In this document: piece by piece, positions 8,590 through 17,175 of the stretch
Layout: every line of letters begins with the position of its first letter
Position numbering within the stretch: the stretch's first letter is position 1
From: JAPLST01 sp964397565
Lineage (GTDB): Bacteria > Auribacterota > UBA3054 > JAPLST01
NCBI GenBank assembly: GCA_964397565.1
Contig: CAYNJC010000008.1
Span: forward strand, 68,697 to 132,696
Reading direction: 5' to 3'
DNA length: 64,000 nt
Made by a program: the position numbers and the translations under genes
Notes under the pieces: generated by a model
Seen by the model: the letters and a program-made list of their open reading frames with translations, nothing else
What the model was told of the DNA's origin: nothing
Databases searched by the model: none

Positions 8590-9444
8590 AAGATCACGCG
8601 CGAACAGGTGGTTGAGAAACTGCTGCTGGCAGTGGCCTGCTCAGCGATCATGAGCTTGTTGTTGATTGCGGTGTTCATTCTCAAGGAAGGCGCGCCGTTT
8701 TTGGTCAAGGTTGGGCCGCGCGATTTTCTATTTTCGTCCGACTGGCGGCCGCAGGAAGGGCATTTCGGAATTTACCCGATGATTGTGGCGTCGCTCTGGG
8801 TGACGCTGGGCGCGCTGCTGGTGGGCGGGCCGCTGGGCATTGCCGGCGCGGTCTTTCTGACCGAGTTTGCGCCGCCGGCGCTGATGCGGGTGGTCAAGCC
8901 GGCGATTGAGTTGCTGGCGGGCATTCCGTCGGTAGTGTTCGGCTTCATCGGCGTGATGGTGCTGGCGCCGCTGGTGCGCGCCTATGCCGGCGGGCCGGGC
9001 TTGTCGGTGTTGGCGGCCACGGTGATTCTAGGCATCATGATTCTGCCGACCGTGCTGAGCATTGCGGCCGACGCGATTGCGTCGGTGCCGCAGAGTTACC
9101 GCGAAGGCGCCCTGGCCCTCGGCGCAACGCGCTGGCAGGCGGTCCACATGGTGGTCCTCAAAGCCGCGCGCTCGGGCATCCTGGCCGGCCTGATTCTCGG
9201 CATGGGCCGCGCCGTCGGTGAAACCATGGCGGTCATTATGGTGGCCGGCAACGCCGTGAAAGTGCCGCACTCGCCGCTCGACTCGGTGCGCACGCTGACG
9301 GCCAACATCGCGCTCGAAATGGGCTACGCCACCGGCATGCATCGCCAAGCCCTATTTGCGACCGGCATTGTGTTGTTTATCGGGATTATGCTGCTGAACG
9401 GCAGTGCCATGCTGGTGATGAAACAGCGCAAGGGCAAGCCGTGA
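8587..9444 (+). CDS. pstC: Phosphate ABC transporter permease PstC
   Basis: 285 residues, GTG start. Six hydrophobic helices, with the cytoplasmic EAA loop SYREGALALGATRWQAV that docks onto PstB. The conserved ELLAGIPSVVFGFIGV stretch is typical of PstC/PstA. Its stop overlaps the pstA GTG (GTGA), so the two halves of the channel are coupled. No good Shine-Dalgarno sequence precedes the start, which lies in a heptamer repeat; translation may rely on coupling to pstS mRNA. Confidence 0.92.
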   Translation: MKITREQVVEKLLLAVACSAIMSLLLIAVFILKEGAPFLVKVGPRDFLFSSDWRPQEGHFGIYPMIVASLWVTLGALLVGGPLGIAGAVFLTEFAPPALMRVVKPAIELLAGIPSVVFGFIGVMVLAPLVRAYAGGPGLSVLAATVILGIMILPTVLSIAADAIASVPQSYREGALALGATRWQAVHMVVLKAARSGILAGLILGMGRAVGETMAVIMVAGNAVKVPHSPLDSVRTLTANIALEMGYATGMHRQALFATGIVLFIGIMLLNGSAMLVMKQRKGKP

Positions 9445-10280
9445 GAATTGCACCCAAGCACACCCAGCGCATCGCCGTCGCCCTGCTGGGCGCGGCCACG
9501 GGCGTGACCTTGCTCGTGCTGTTGTTCATCATTGTCTTTGTGCTGGAGAAAGGCCTGCCGGTCGTGAGCTTCCGTTTCCTCTTCAGCATGCCCAAGGACA
9601 TGGGCCGCGCCGGCGGCATTCTGCCGACGCTGGTGGGCACGCTGCTGCTGCCGCTGCTGGCCATCGCGATCGCCCTGCCGCTGGGCGTGGGCACCGCGGT
9701 CTATCTGACTGAGTACACTCGCGAAACGCGGCTGACGCGCATCATCCGCTTCGGCACCGACTGCCTGGCCGGCATTCCCTCGATCATCTTCGGCCTGTTC
9801 GGCTTTATTTTCTTTGTCACCACGCTGGGGCTGGGCTGGTCCTTGCTGTCGGGCGGGCTGACCCTGGCGATCATGGTATTGCCGACCATCATCCGCACCT
9901 CCGAGGAAGCCATTCGGTCCGTGCCGCGCGCGTGGCGCAACGTGAGTTTTTCACTCGGCGCCACGCGTTGGGAAACTGTCACCAAAGTCGTGCTGCCCAA
10001 TGCCCTGCCCGGCATTGTCACCGGCGTGATGCTCAGCGTCGGCCGCTCGATTGGCGAAACGGCGGCCGTCATCTTCACCGCCGGTTCGTCGTTGCGCATG
10101 CCCCACTCGGTCTTTGATTCGGTGCGCACCATGGCGGTGCATTTTTACATCATGGCCCGCGAGGGCATCTCCAACGAAAACGCCTACGGCACCGCGGCCG
10201 TGCTGGTGATCTCGGTCCTGCTGGTCAACACGCTGACCTACTGGTTGATGCATCGTTTCATCGCCCGGCGGGCGCGCTGA
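9441..10280 (+). CDS. pstA: Phosphate ABC transporter permease PstA
   Basis: 279 residues from a GTG overlapping the pstC stop. Six hydrophobic helices, the CLAGIPSIIFGLFGF motif, and the EAA loop VPRAWRNVSFSLGATRWETV. Forms the inner-membrane channel with PstC. Confidence 0.92.
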   Translation: MRIAPKHTQRIAVALLGAATGVTLLVLLFIIVFVLEKGLPVVSFRFLFSMPKDMGRAGGILPTLVGTLLLPLLAIAIALPLGVGTAVYLTEYTRETRLTRIIRFGTDCLAGIPSIIFGLFGFIFFVTTLGLGWSLLSGGLTLAIMVLPTIIRTSEEAIRSVPRAWRNVSFSLGATRWETVTKVVLPNALPGIVTGVMLSVGRSIGETAAVIFTAGSSLRMPHSVFDSVRTMAVHFYIMAREGISNENAYGTAAVLVISVLLVNTLTYWLMHRFIARRAR

Positions 10281-10287
10281 GGAAAGC

Positions 10288-11055
10288 ATGCTGGCCTCTC
10301 CATCCGTCAAAGTGCGTGTGCGTGACCTGAAGGTGTTCTTCGGGCAGTTCCAAGCGTTACACGGCGTCTCGCTCGATGTGCCGGCGTGCCAGATTCTGGG
10401 CGTGATCGGCCCGTCCGGCTCGGCCAAGACCACCTTTCTGCGCGCGCTCAACCGCATGAACGAACTCACGCCCGGCAGCCGCATGGAAGGCCAGGTGCTG
10501 CTCGACGGCGCGGATGTCTATCATGCGGACTGCGACGCGGTGACGCTGCGCAAGCGGGTCGGGATGGTCTTCGCCATGCCCATGCCGTTGCCGATGAGCA
10601 TTTACGACAATCTCGCCTATGGTCCGCGCCTGTGCGGCATCCGCGCCCGCGCCGCGCTTGATGCGCGGATCGAGAGCAGCCTGCGCGCGGCCTTCTTGTG
10701 GGACGAAGTCAAGGACCGCCTGCGCAGTTCGGGCCTGCGCCTGTCCGGCGGCCAGCAGCAGCGCCTGTGCCTGGCCCGCACCCTGGCGATGAAGCCCGAA
10801 GTAATCTTGCTGGACGAGCCCTGCTCGGGTCTCGACCCGATCTCGACCGCGCGGATCGAAGAGGCGCTGACCGTCCTCAAGGCCCAGTACACCATCATCC
10901 TCGTCACCAACAACACCAAGCAGGCCGCCCGCGTGGCCGACGCGACTGCGTTTTTCCTCATGGGTGAACTGATCGAGCACGGGCCGACCGCGCAGATCTT
11001 CACCGCCCCGCGCGACCAGCGCACGGACGACTACGTCACCGGACGCTTCGGATGA
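10288..11055 (+). CDS. pstB: Phosphate ABC transporter ATPase, first copy, with degenerate nucleotide-site motifs
   Basis: 255 residues, full PstB length. The signature LSGGQQQR (152-159) and Walker B LLDEPCSGLDP are intact. Three other motifs are changed: Walker A reads GPSGSAKTT, with Ala46 where the second Gly should be; the Q-loop reads VFAMPMPLP, with Ala96 where PstB has Gln; and the switch region reads VTNNTKQAA, with Asn208 where the H-loop His should be. The gene is not a pseudogene: it is uninterrupted and overlaps the next pstB by ATGA. The pattern suits the non-catalytic partner of a heterodimer (see the second copy). Confidence 0.9.
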   Translation: MLASPSVKVRVRDLKVFFGQFQALHGVSLDVPACQILGVIGPSGSAKTTFLRALNRMNELTPGSRMEGQVLLDGADVYHADCDAVTLRKRVGMVFAMPMPLPMSIYDNLAYGPRLCGIRARAALDARIESSLRAAFLWDEVKDRLRSSGLRLSGGQQQRLCLARTLAMKPEVILLDEPCSGLDPISTARIEEALTVLKAQYTIILVTNNTKQAARVADATAFFLMGELIEHGPTAQIFTAPRDQRTDDYVTGRFG

Positions 11056-11834
11056 ACATGCCCACCGCCCAGACCGCGCGCGACGTGCGCATGCAGGTGG
11101 CCGGCTTCAACCTGCACTACGGCCACTTTCAGGCCTTGATCAATGTCAGCTTGGAGGTCGAGGCCCGCAAAATCACCGCGTTGATCGGACCGAGCGGCTG
11201 CGGCAAATCCACGTTGTTGCGCGCGCTCAACCGCATGAACGATCTGATCCCGGGCGTGCGCATCAGCGGCCTCGTGTGCCTGGACGGTGAAGACATTTAT
11301 GCCCCGGGCGTGGACGTCTGCGCCCTGCGCAAAAAAACGGGCATGGTGTTTCAGCGGCCCAACCCGTTTCCCCTGAGTGTGTTTGACAACGTGGCCTTCG
11401 GCCTGCGCGTGGCGGGTGAGCGCAACAAGGCCGTGATCCATGAGACGGTTGAGCGCAGCTTGCGCGGCGCCTGGCTCTGGGATCATGTGCGCGACACGCT
11501 GCACGCGCCGGCCCTCGAGCTGCCGCTCGACCAGCAGCAACGCCTGTGCATTGCCCGCCTGCTGGCCATCGAACCCGAGGTGATTTTGCTGGACGAGCCC
11601 TGCTCGGCCCTCGATCCGATCGCCACCGCCAAGGTCGAGGAATTGTTGCTCGATTTGAAGAAACGTTATACTATTGTGATCGTCACGCACAACATGCAGC
11701 AGGCCGCGCGAATCGCCGACTACACCGGCTACATGCTGTTGGGCGAGATGATCGAGTTCGGCCCGACCGCCGCACTATTCACCACGCCGACCGACCGCCG
11801 CACCAATGACTACCTCAGCGGTCGCTTCGGCTGA
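11052..11834 (+). CDS. pstB: Phosphate ABC transporter ATPase, second copy, with degenerate signature motif
   Basis: 260 residues. Walker A GPSGCGKS (46-53), Q-loop Gln101 in VFQRPNPFP, Walker B with Glu182 and H-loop His213 in VTHNMQQAA are all orthodox. The ABC signature is not: LPLDQQQR (157-164) replaces LSGGQQQR. Together with the first PstB this gives complementary defects, so one composite ATP site (this Walker A/H-loop plus the other signature) should hydrolyse and the other should not. Coupled to the first copy through ATGA and followed by phoU after 12 bp. Confidence 0.92.
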   Translation: MNMPTAQTARDVRMQVAGFNLHYGHFQALINVSLEVEARKITALIGPSGCGKSTLLRALNRMNDLIPGVRISGLVCLDGEDIYAPGVDVCALRKKTGMVFQRPNPFPLSVFDNVAFGLRVAGERNKAVIHETVERSLRGAWLWDHVRDTLHAPALELPLDQQQRLCIARLLAIEPEVILLDEPCSALDPIATAKVEELLLDLKKRYTIVIVTHNMQQAARIADYTGYMLLGEMIEFGPTAALFTTPTDRRTNDYLSGRFG

Positions 11835-11846
11835 TACAGGAGCTCC

Positions 11847-12509
11847 ATGGAACGCCATTTTGATGAGGAACTGGCCGGATTGAAACATACCCTGGTCCGC
11901 ATGGCCGGCCTGGCTGAGGACATGATCGGCGATGCCATGCGCATGCTGGTCGAGCGTGACGCGTCCGTGCGCGATGAACTTAACCGGCACGAAGTCGAGG
12001 TCAACCAGATGCAGCGCGATGTAGACGAAATCTGCCTGAAGCTGCTTGCCCTGCATCAGCCGACTGCGTCTGACCTGCGCTTCATCCTGGGCGCGATCAA
12101 GACCAACAGTGAACTTGAACGCCTGGCCGATTTGGCAATCAATATCCTGCACAAGGCGCAGCGCCTGGCCGAGCAGCCGCCACTGATCACCTTCACCGTC
12201 CTGCCGGAAATGGCGGCGCTGGCCGCCGGCATGGTCAAGGACAGCATTCACGCCTATGTCAATCGCAGCGTGGACGAAGCCCGCGCGGTGATCCTGCGCG
12301 ATGCGCGCCTGAATGAGATGAAAGCCCAGGCCACCGACAAACTGCTGGCCATGATGCGCGCGGATGCCGCCACCCTGGAGCGCGCCGTAAACGTGCTGCT
12401 CGTCACGCGCAACATTGAACGCATCGGCGATCACGCCAAGAACATTGCTGAAAACGCCATTTTCGTGGCCGAGGGGCGCGACGTGCGTCACCGGCGCGAG
12501 TGTGGTTGA
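11847..12509 (+). CDS. phoU: Phosphate transport system regulator PhoU
   Basis: 220 residues, all-helical, two PhoU repeats: HFDEELAGLKHTLVRMAGL at the N-terminus and the second half ending NIERIGDHAKNIAENAIF, the classic E/DxxRIGDHxxNIAE signature. PhoU links PstSCAB activity to PhoR signalling and keeps the regulon off in phosphate. GGAG precedes the ATG. Located between pstB and phoR as expected. Confidence 0.93.
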   Translation: MERHFDEELAGLKHTLVRMAGLAEDMIGDAMRMLVERDASVRDELNRHEVEVNQMQRDVDEICLKLLALHQPTASDLRFILGAIKTNSELERLADLAINILHKAQRLAEQPPLITFTVLPEMAALAAGMVKDSIHAYVNRSVDEARAVILRDARLNEMKAQATDKLLAMMRADAATLERAVNVLLVTRNIERIGDHAKNIAENAIFVAEGRDVRHRRECG

Positions 12510-12534
12510 GCCCGCCGCACCTGCACCAGGACTG

Positions 12535-14289
12535 ATGAAATCCGCGCTCTTCACCCGCATCCTTACCGCGTACAGCCTGATCGTGCTGGTCCTGTTCGTG
12601 GTCTTCTTTTTCCTTTCGACGCGGGCCGTGCGCAACTACTACCTCGGCACCGTCGAACGCAGTCTGGCGGATGTCGGCGCCATTGCCTGTCACGAAACCC
12701 TGGCGCTGCTGACCAACGCGGCACCCGCCCACCTGCAGCCGTACATTCGGCATGTGGGTGCGCTGACACAGAAGCGCATTAGCGTCATTGCCCCGGACGG
12801 CACCGTGCTGGCGGATTCGGAGGGCGACCCGGCCCGCATGGAAAATCACGCGGCGCGGCCGGAAGTGGCCCAAGCCTTGCGCGGCACGCGCGGCACGGCG
12901 CTGCGCATCAGCGAGACACTCAAGGAACCGCTGCTGTACCTCGCCCTGCCGCTCTACGATCACGACCGCCTGCTCGCCGTCGTGCGCGTCAGCACCAACC
13001 TCGGCGCGTTTGAATCATTTCTGGCCGACCTGCGCGGCACCATGTTCCTGATCGCCTTGGTCATGGCCATCCTGGCGCTGGCCGCGATCTTTGTAGTCTC
13101 GCGCCGCTGGTCAAAGCCCATCGAACTCCTGGCCCAAGCCGCCCGCGCTGTCGCCGCCGGCAATCTCGACACCAAAGTCTACGTCGACACCCGCGACGAA
13201 ACCGCCGCGCTGGCCCTGTGCTTCAACGACATGGTCGCCCGCATCAAACACTCCCTCGACGAGCTGGCGCGCCAGAAAGACGAACTGAACACCATCATTG
13301 TCAACTTGTGCGAAGGGCTACTCGTCCTGCAGGCGGACGGCGTCGTGACGGTCTGTAACGCCAGTTTTGAAGCCCTGGCCGGCGTCGCCATCACGCGCGG
13401 TGCGCCGTATTGGGAATGCATCCGTGCCCCGGACATCATGGAGTTGATTGAGCGCGTTCTGATTGAACACCGGCATGTCCAGCGCGAAAGCGAACTCAAT
13501 GGCCGCCACCTGCTCTGCAACGGCGACTACGCGGCCAGTTCCGGCCATGCCGTGATTACGCTGCACGACATCAGCGACATTATGGCCGTGGCCAAAATAA
13601 AAAAGGACTTTGTGACCAACGTGTCCCACGAGTTGCGCACGCCGCTGACCTCAATCAAGGGCTTCGCCGAAACACTGCTCGAAACCGCCAGCCCGGCTGA
13701 TCGCCGCTATGTCGACATTATCCTCCGCAACACCGAACGGCTGATCAACATCGTCGCGGATTTGTTGCGGCTATCCGAGCTTGAGCGCGAGGGCTTCACC
13801 CTCACCTGCGAACTGCTGGATCTGAAGGAACTGGTTGAAAGTGTGGCGCGGACCTTCGAGAAACGCGCGGCGGACAAGGGCCTGCAATTGGTACTCAACC
13901 TGCCTGGCGCGGCGCCGCTGACAGGCGATGGCTTCAAGCTCGAACAGGTGTTCGTCAACTTGCTTGACAACGCCATCAAGTACACCGAGCAAGGCCAGGT
14001 GCGCATCTCGTTGCGGTCCGAGCCGCAGCAGCTCGTGGCCGTGATTGAGGACACTGGCGCGGGCATTCCGGACAAAGACCTGCCCCACGTGTTTGAACGT
14101 TTTTATGTGGTGGACAAGTCCCGCGCACGTGCGCTCGGTGGCACCGGGCTTGGTCTGGCAATTGCCAAGCACATCGTCCTGTTACATCACGGCACGATTG
14201 ACGTGACCAGCGCGCTCAACCACGGCACGACCTTTACGGTGTGCCTGCCGCGCAGCGCGCCGTCGCACGCGGAAATGAACAAAGAGTAA
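12535..14289 (+). CDS. phoR: PhoR-like sensor histidine kinase
   Basis: 584 residues from ATG 12535 (AGGA upstream); the frame is open further back through the phoU end but without reason to start there. Order: transmembrane helix near residues 8-28, a periplasmic sensor loop of about 140 residues, second helix near 165-185, HAMP, a PAS-like domain, HisKA with His365 in VSHELRTPLTS, and an HATPase domain with N-box LLDNAIKYT, G1 EDTGAGIPD and G2 GTGLGLAIAKHI. The long periplasmic domain is unlike the short PhoR of E. coli and resembles the PhoR/ResE type of other phyla. Partner of PhoB (6839-7522). Confidence 0.9.
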   Translation: MKSALFTRILTAYSLIVLVLFVVFFFLSTRAVRNYYLGTVERSLADVGAIACHETLALLTNAAPAHLQPYIRHVGALTQKRISVIAPDGTVLADSEGDPARMENHAARPEVAQALRGTRGTALRISETLKEPLLYLALPLYDHDRLLAVVRVSTNLGAFESFLADLRGTMFLIALVMAILALAAIFVVSRRWSKPIELLAQAARAVAAGNLDTKVYVDTRDETAALALCFNDMVARIKHSLDELARQKDELNTIIVNLCEGLLVLQADGVVTVCNASFEALAGVAITRGAPYWECIRAPDIMELIERVLIEHRHVQRESELNGRHLLCNGDYAASSGHAVITLHDISDIMAVAKIKKDFVTNVSHELRTPLTSIKGFAETLLETASPADRRYVDIILRNTERLINIVADLLRLSELEREGFTLTCELLDLKELVESVARTFEKRAADKGLQLVLNLPGAAPLTGDGFKLEQVFVNLLDNAIKYTEQGQVRISLRSEPQQLVAVIEDTGAGIPDKDLPHVFERFYVVDKSRARALGGTGLGLAIAKHIVLLHHGTIDVTSALNHGTTFTVCLPRSAPSHAEMNKE

Positions 14290-14378
14290 AGGAGCAAAAG
14301 AGAAGCTGCAATCGACTTTTGCTGCCGTCTGCAACAACAACAATGGCTATCTGCTCCTTAACTCTTTGACTCTTTGTT
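14278..14378. terminator. Inverted repeat between convergent genes, likely bidirectional terminator
   Basis: The arm at 14278-14300 (AACAAAGAGTAAAGGAGC...) is the inverse of 14351-14378. Each arm contains the stop codon of its gene, so PhoR ends in NKE and the DUF72 protein ends in NKESKS from the same DNA word. Within each arm the word CAAAGAG recurs in 7-bp steps. Confidence 0.5.
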
Positions 14379-15230
14379 AAAATGCCGCGCCGCCGCTGCG
14401 CGCAGCAGTTCGCGAAAGCTGCGCGCGTTGCGCACCGCATGGCCCATATAGCAATTATTGAAAAATATCAGCAGCTTCTTGGTCTGGTCGGCCATGGTGC
14501 GGATGCGGCGCAGCAGGGCACTGAGTTCGCTCGTGCGATAATCATAATTATAGCGTTCCTTTTCGCCGGCGCTGAACCACGCCTGGTTGCGCCCGTGCAG
14601 CCGCACATAGCCGAGCGGCGCAGTGACAAAGGCGGTGAACGGCATCAAGCCCGGCAGGGCGGGCTCGTCGGCCGCGCAAAAACACAAGCCATGGCTGCGC
14701 AAGAACTCCGCGGCGGCGGGCGTATTCCACGAAGCATGCCGAAATTCGACGGCCAGCGGCAGATCACCGAGCCAGTCGCGGCAACGGCTGATCTGTTCAC
14801 GCGCGGCCGGCGTGTCGTGCACGGCGGTCGGAAATTGCAGCAGGACCGCAGCGAGTTTGCCGGCATGTTGCAGCGGCGCGACCGCGCGGGCAAAGGTGCC
14901 GCAGGCGTCACGCGTCGCGTCACTGAGCGGCGCGTGCGTGATCGCCTGAAATGCTTTAACCGCGACTTGATACTGGGGCGGGGTGCGCCGGGCGAAGGCC
15001 TCGAGCATCGGCGCGTCAGGCATGCGGTAAAAGGTGAAGTTCAACTCGAGCGCGTTGAACTGCCATTCATTGAGATAGTAGGCCAGCAGCTCCCGGTCGC
15101 TGAGATGGGCGGGATAAACCGTGCCGCGCCAGTCGGGAAAGATGTAGCCGCTGGTGCCGACAAAGCAATTGCCGGCGAGCGGCGGCAGCGCGACCGGCAT
15201 GCACTCGGGAAACAAATCGTCGTCCGGCAT
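14358..15230 (-). CDS. DUF72 family protein
   Basis: 290 residues, a TIM-barrel-like family of unknown biochemical role widespread in bacteria. Family marks: GTSGYIFPDWRGTVYP near the N-terminus, ALELNFTFYRMP, AVKAFQAITH, LLQFPTAVH, AVEFRHASW, YVRLHGRNQAWFS and a C-terminal FFNNCYMGHAVRNA. The ATG shares its A with the stop of the small lipoprotein upstream (TAATG), so the two are coupled. Confidence 0.9.
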   Translation of the reverse strand: MPDDDLFPECMPVALPPLAGNCFVGTSGYIFPDWRGTVYPAHLSDRELLAYYLNEWQFNALELNFTFYRMPDAPMLEAFARRTPPQYQVAVKAFQAITHAPLSDATRDACGTFARAVAPLQHAGKLAAVLLQFPTAVHDTPAAREQISRCRDWLGDLPLAVEFRHASWNTPAAAEFLRSHGLCFCAADEPALPGLMPFTAFVTAPLGYVRLHGRNQAWFSAGEKERYNYDYRTSELSALLRRIRTMADQTKKLLIFFNNCYMGHAVRNARSFRELLRAAAARHFNKESKS

Positions 15231-15412
15231 TATTCGATGGGGGCAATGGGCGCACTGGCCGGGTCAGCTTGATCGGAGACCGGTATACGTTCCTCCTGCG
15301 GCTTGTCGCTCCAATAGTATTTGGCGGTGGCCTGTGGATTGCCGGAGCAACAGGTGAGCAGGAGGGCGAACAGCGTGAGGCAGCAGATGAAGATGATGGT
15401 GCGTGTAATCAT
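15230..15412 (-). CDS. Small lipoprotein
   Basis: 60 residues. A basic start and hydrophobic stretch end in LLLTCCSG, a good lipobox with Cys about 21, leaving a mature peptide of about 40 residues rich in Pro, Gln and Asp. No family recognised. Lies between epmA and the DUF72 gene on the same strand, coupled to the latter through TAATG. A small lipoprotein is the simplest reading; the frame is short, so confidence is moderate. Confidence 0.6.
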   Translation of the reverse strand: MITRTIIFICCLTLFALLLTCCSGNPQATAKYYWSDKPQEERIPVSDQADPASAPIAPIE

Positions 15413-15428
15413 GGTTAGGGATACCTTA

Positions 15429-15470
15429 CGATGAACGATGAACGATGAACGATGAACAATGGACGATGAA
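15429..15470. repeat. Heptamer tandem repeat (GATGAAC type)
   Basis: Six units in strict 7-bp phase: CGATGAA four times, CAATGGA, CGATGAA. It fills the spacer after epmA. The unit is the reverse complement of GTTCATC found at 8555 and 27297. Confidence 0.9.
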
Positions 15471-15474
15471 CGCT

Positions 15475-16380
15475 TTACTCTTCAACAAAGGCGAGAACCT
15501 CGTCAATGCGCGGCGTATCGCACAGCAACATAGCCAGGCGATCAAGGCCGAGCGCGATGCCGGCGCTGGGTGGCATGGCCGGCAATGCGGCGACAAATTC
15601 AGCGGGCCAGGGATAGACTTCTTTGTGTTGGGCGAGACGCGCGGCTTGTTCGTCGCGCAGGGCGCGCACTTGCGCGGCCGGATCGCGGCGCTCGCTGCAG
15701 CCATTGGCGAGTTCGAGGCCGGCGAGATAGATTTCCAGGCGCGCAGCCCGGTGGGGCTTGTCGGCCAGCGGCTCGGCCATCGGGCAGAAACAGGTTGGAT
15801 ACTCGTGCAGCACGGTGGGCCGCGCAAAGCCAAGGTGCGGTTCGATCTGGCGGGCCATGGCGCAATCAAAGCGGAAGGGATCCGGTTCCGGTTCAAGGAT
15901 CCAGTCGGCCTCGCGTTGATAGGCCTCGTCCACCGACAGAAATTCCCATGCGGCGGCGACGTCGATGCGCGCGCCTTGATAGACAATCTCGGACGTGCCC
16001 AGCACCGCATGACAGATGGCGCACAGCAGCGCGCGGGCATCGACGGCGAGTTGCAGATAGTCGGCGCCGGCGCGATACCACTCCAGCATGGTGAATTCGG
16101 GATTGTGGCGTGCGCCGCGTTCGCCATGGCGAAAGCACGATGAAATCTGATAAATGCGCGGGTAGCCGGCGGCCAGCAAGCGCTTCATGTGCGGCTCGGG
16201 TGACGTGGCCAGGTACATGCCGGCGGCCGGCACGGCATCAATATGACGTTCCGGCAGAGGCGCGCACAGGCGCACAGGTGTGTGCATTTCCAGAAACGCC
16301 TGCTCATCAAAAAAAGCGCGCACCGCGCGGAACATCGCCGCGCGGCGCGTGAGAAAGGGAGCTTTGTCAAGCAGCGTCAT
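15475..16380 (-). CDS. epmA: EF-P--lysine (beta-lysine) ligase EpmA (PoxA/GenX/YjeA)
   Basis: 301 residues, a stand-alone class II lysyl-tRNA-synthetase-like catalytic core without the anticodon-binding domain. Motif 2 reads FRHGERGARHNPEFTMLEWY and motif 3 GIALGLDRLAML. It ligates (R)-beta-lysine, or lysine, to a conserved lysine of EF-P. The substrate gene efp lies 27 bp upstream on the same strand, which makes the assignment strong. No EpmB (lysine 2,3-aminomutase) is in the window. Confidence 0.93.
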   Translation of the reverse strand: MTLLDKAPFLTRRAAMFRAVRAFFDEQAFLEMHTPVRLCAPLPERHIDAVPAAGMYLATSPEPHMKRLLAAGYPRIYQISSCFRHGERGARHNPEFTMLEWYRAGADYLQLAVDARALLCAICHAVLGTSEIVYQGARIDVAAAWEFLSVDEAYQREADWILEPEPDPFRFDCAMARQIEPHLGFARPTVLHEYPTCFCPMAEPLADKPHRAARLEIYLAGLELANGCSERRDPAAQVRALRDEQAARLAQHKEVYPWPAEFVAALPAMPPSAGIALGLDRLAMLLCDTPRIDEVLAFVEE

Positions 16381-16407
16381 GGCCGGTGTGCGACGCCGCG
16401 GCTGCGA

Positions 16408-16971
16408 TTATTTCTTGACCCGCTCGATGTACGCGCCAGTGCGCGTATCGATTTTGATGTACTCGCCCTCATTGATGAAGAGCGGAACTTGCACGGTCGC
16501 CCCGGTCTCGAGCTCGGCTGGCTTGAGAACATTTGTGGCGGTGTCGCCGCGCACGCCCGGGTCAGACTTGGTAATTTTCAACACCACCGTCAGCGGCAAG
16601 CCGACATCAATGATGCGCTCGCCGAAAAAGAGAATGTCAACCGGCATGTTTTCAATCATGAAGTTTTTCTTGTCGCCGACGACTGCCTGATCTGCCAGGT
16701 GATTCTCGAAGGTGGTCGCATCCATGAAGCAATAATTCTGGCCGTCGAAATAAGAATACTGCATCGAGCGGGCCACCAAGTCGGCCTCTTCAAATTTGTC
16801 GGTGCTGCGGAAATTGCGCTCGAAACTGGCGCCGGTGATCATGTTTTTCATGCGCGCCCAATAAATCGACGCACCTTTGCCGGGCTTGGTGAATTCGAAA
16901 TCAATGACGATATATGGCTGGCCGTCAATTTGCAGTTTCAGTCCCTTACGGAGATCGCTTGCTTCGTACAT
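16408..16971 (-). CDS. efp: Translation elongation factor P
   Basis: 187 residues from ATG 16971 (MYEASDLRKGLKL). A GTG at 16995 is also in frame but lies in the hairpin of the tRNA terminator, so the ATG is preferred. EF-P rescues ribosomes stalled at polyproline. The modified loop reads FTKPGKGAS with Lys32, matching the EpmA target lysine (Lys34 in E. coli). Three beta-barrel domains of normal length. Co-directional with epmA. The Pro-rich proteins encoded at 39628 and 59024 would need it. Confidence 0.95.
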   Translation of the reverse strand: MYEASDLRKGLKLQIDGQPYIVIDFEFTKPGKGASIYWARMKNMITGASFERNFRSTDKFEEADLVARSMQYSYFDGQNYCFMDATTFENHLADQAVVGDKKNFMIENMPVDILFFGERIIDVGLPLTVVLKITKSDPGVRGDTATNVLKPAELETGATVQVPLFINEGEYIKIDTRTGAYIERVKK

Positions 16972-16980
16972 ACCATCACG

Positions 16981-17007
16981 AGTAAAATTAGGCACTCAAA
17001 CAGTGCC
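16981..17007 (-). terminator. Rho-independent terminator of tRNA-Glu
   Basis: On the minus strand GGCACT-GTTTG-AGTGCC followed by TAATTTTA. It lies between the tRNA and efp. Confidence 0.7.
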
Positions 17008-17013
17008 GCACAA

Positions 17014-17088
17014 TGGCAGCCCGTAGGAGAATTGAACTCCTGCTTCATGGATGAGAACCATGTGTCCTAGCCACTAGACGAACGGGCC
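17014..17088 (-). tRNA. tRNA-Glu (anticodon CTC)
   Basis: Read on the minus strand: acceptor GGCCCGT paired with ACGGGCT (one G-U), D arm GTCT...GGAC, anticodon stem CATGG/CCATG with loop TTCTCAT (anticodon CTC, decoding GAG), T arm AGGAG-TTCAATT-CTCCT, discriminator G and an encoded CCA. 75 nt. Confidence 0.95.
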
Positions 17089-17113
17089 ACTGATGATTAC
17101 AATTGCAGTGCAG

Positions 17114-17142
17114 AGTATACCAAGACCGGCCTGAATTTGCAA
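17114..17142 (-). promoter_or_regulatory. Promoter of tRNA-Glu
   Basis: Minus strand TTGCAA (17142-17137), 17-bp spacer, TATACT (17119-17114), 25 bp before the tRNA 5' end. Confidence 0.65.
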
Positions 17143-17175
17143 CCGTACCGCGGCTTGTGCCACGAAGTCAGAACT

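Noticed and set aside
10288..11055. First pstB as a pseudogene
   Set aside because: It is full length, frame-intact, ATGA-coupled, and keeps signature and Walker B; selective motif loss fits a heterodimer partner better than decay.
12415..12534. Longer PhoR start inside phoU
   Set aside because: The extra 40 codons lie mostly in phoU, show no conservation pattern, and ATG 12535 has a ribosome site and begins just before the first membrane helix.
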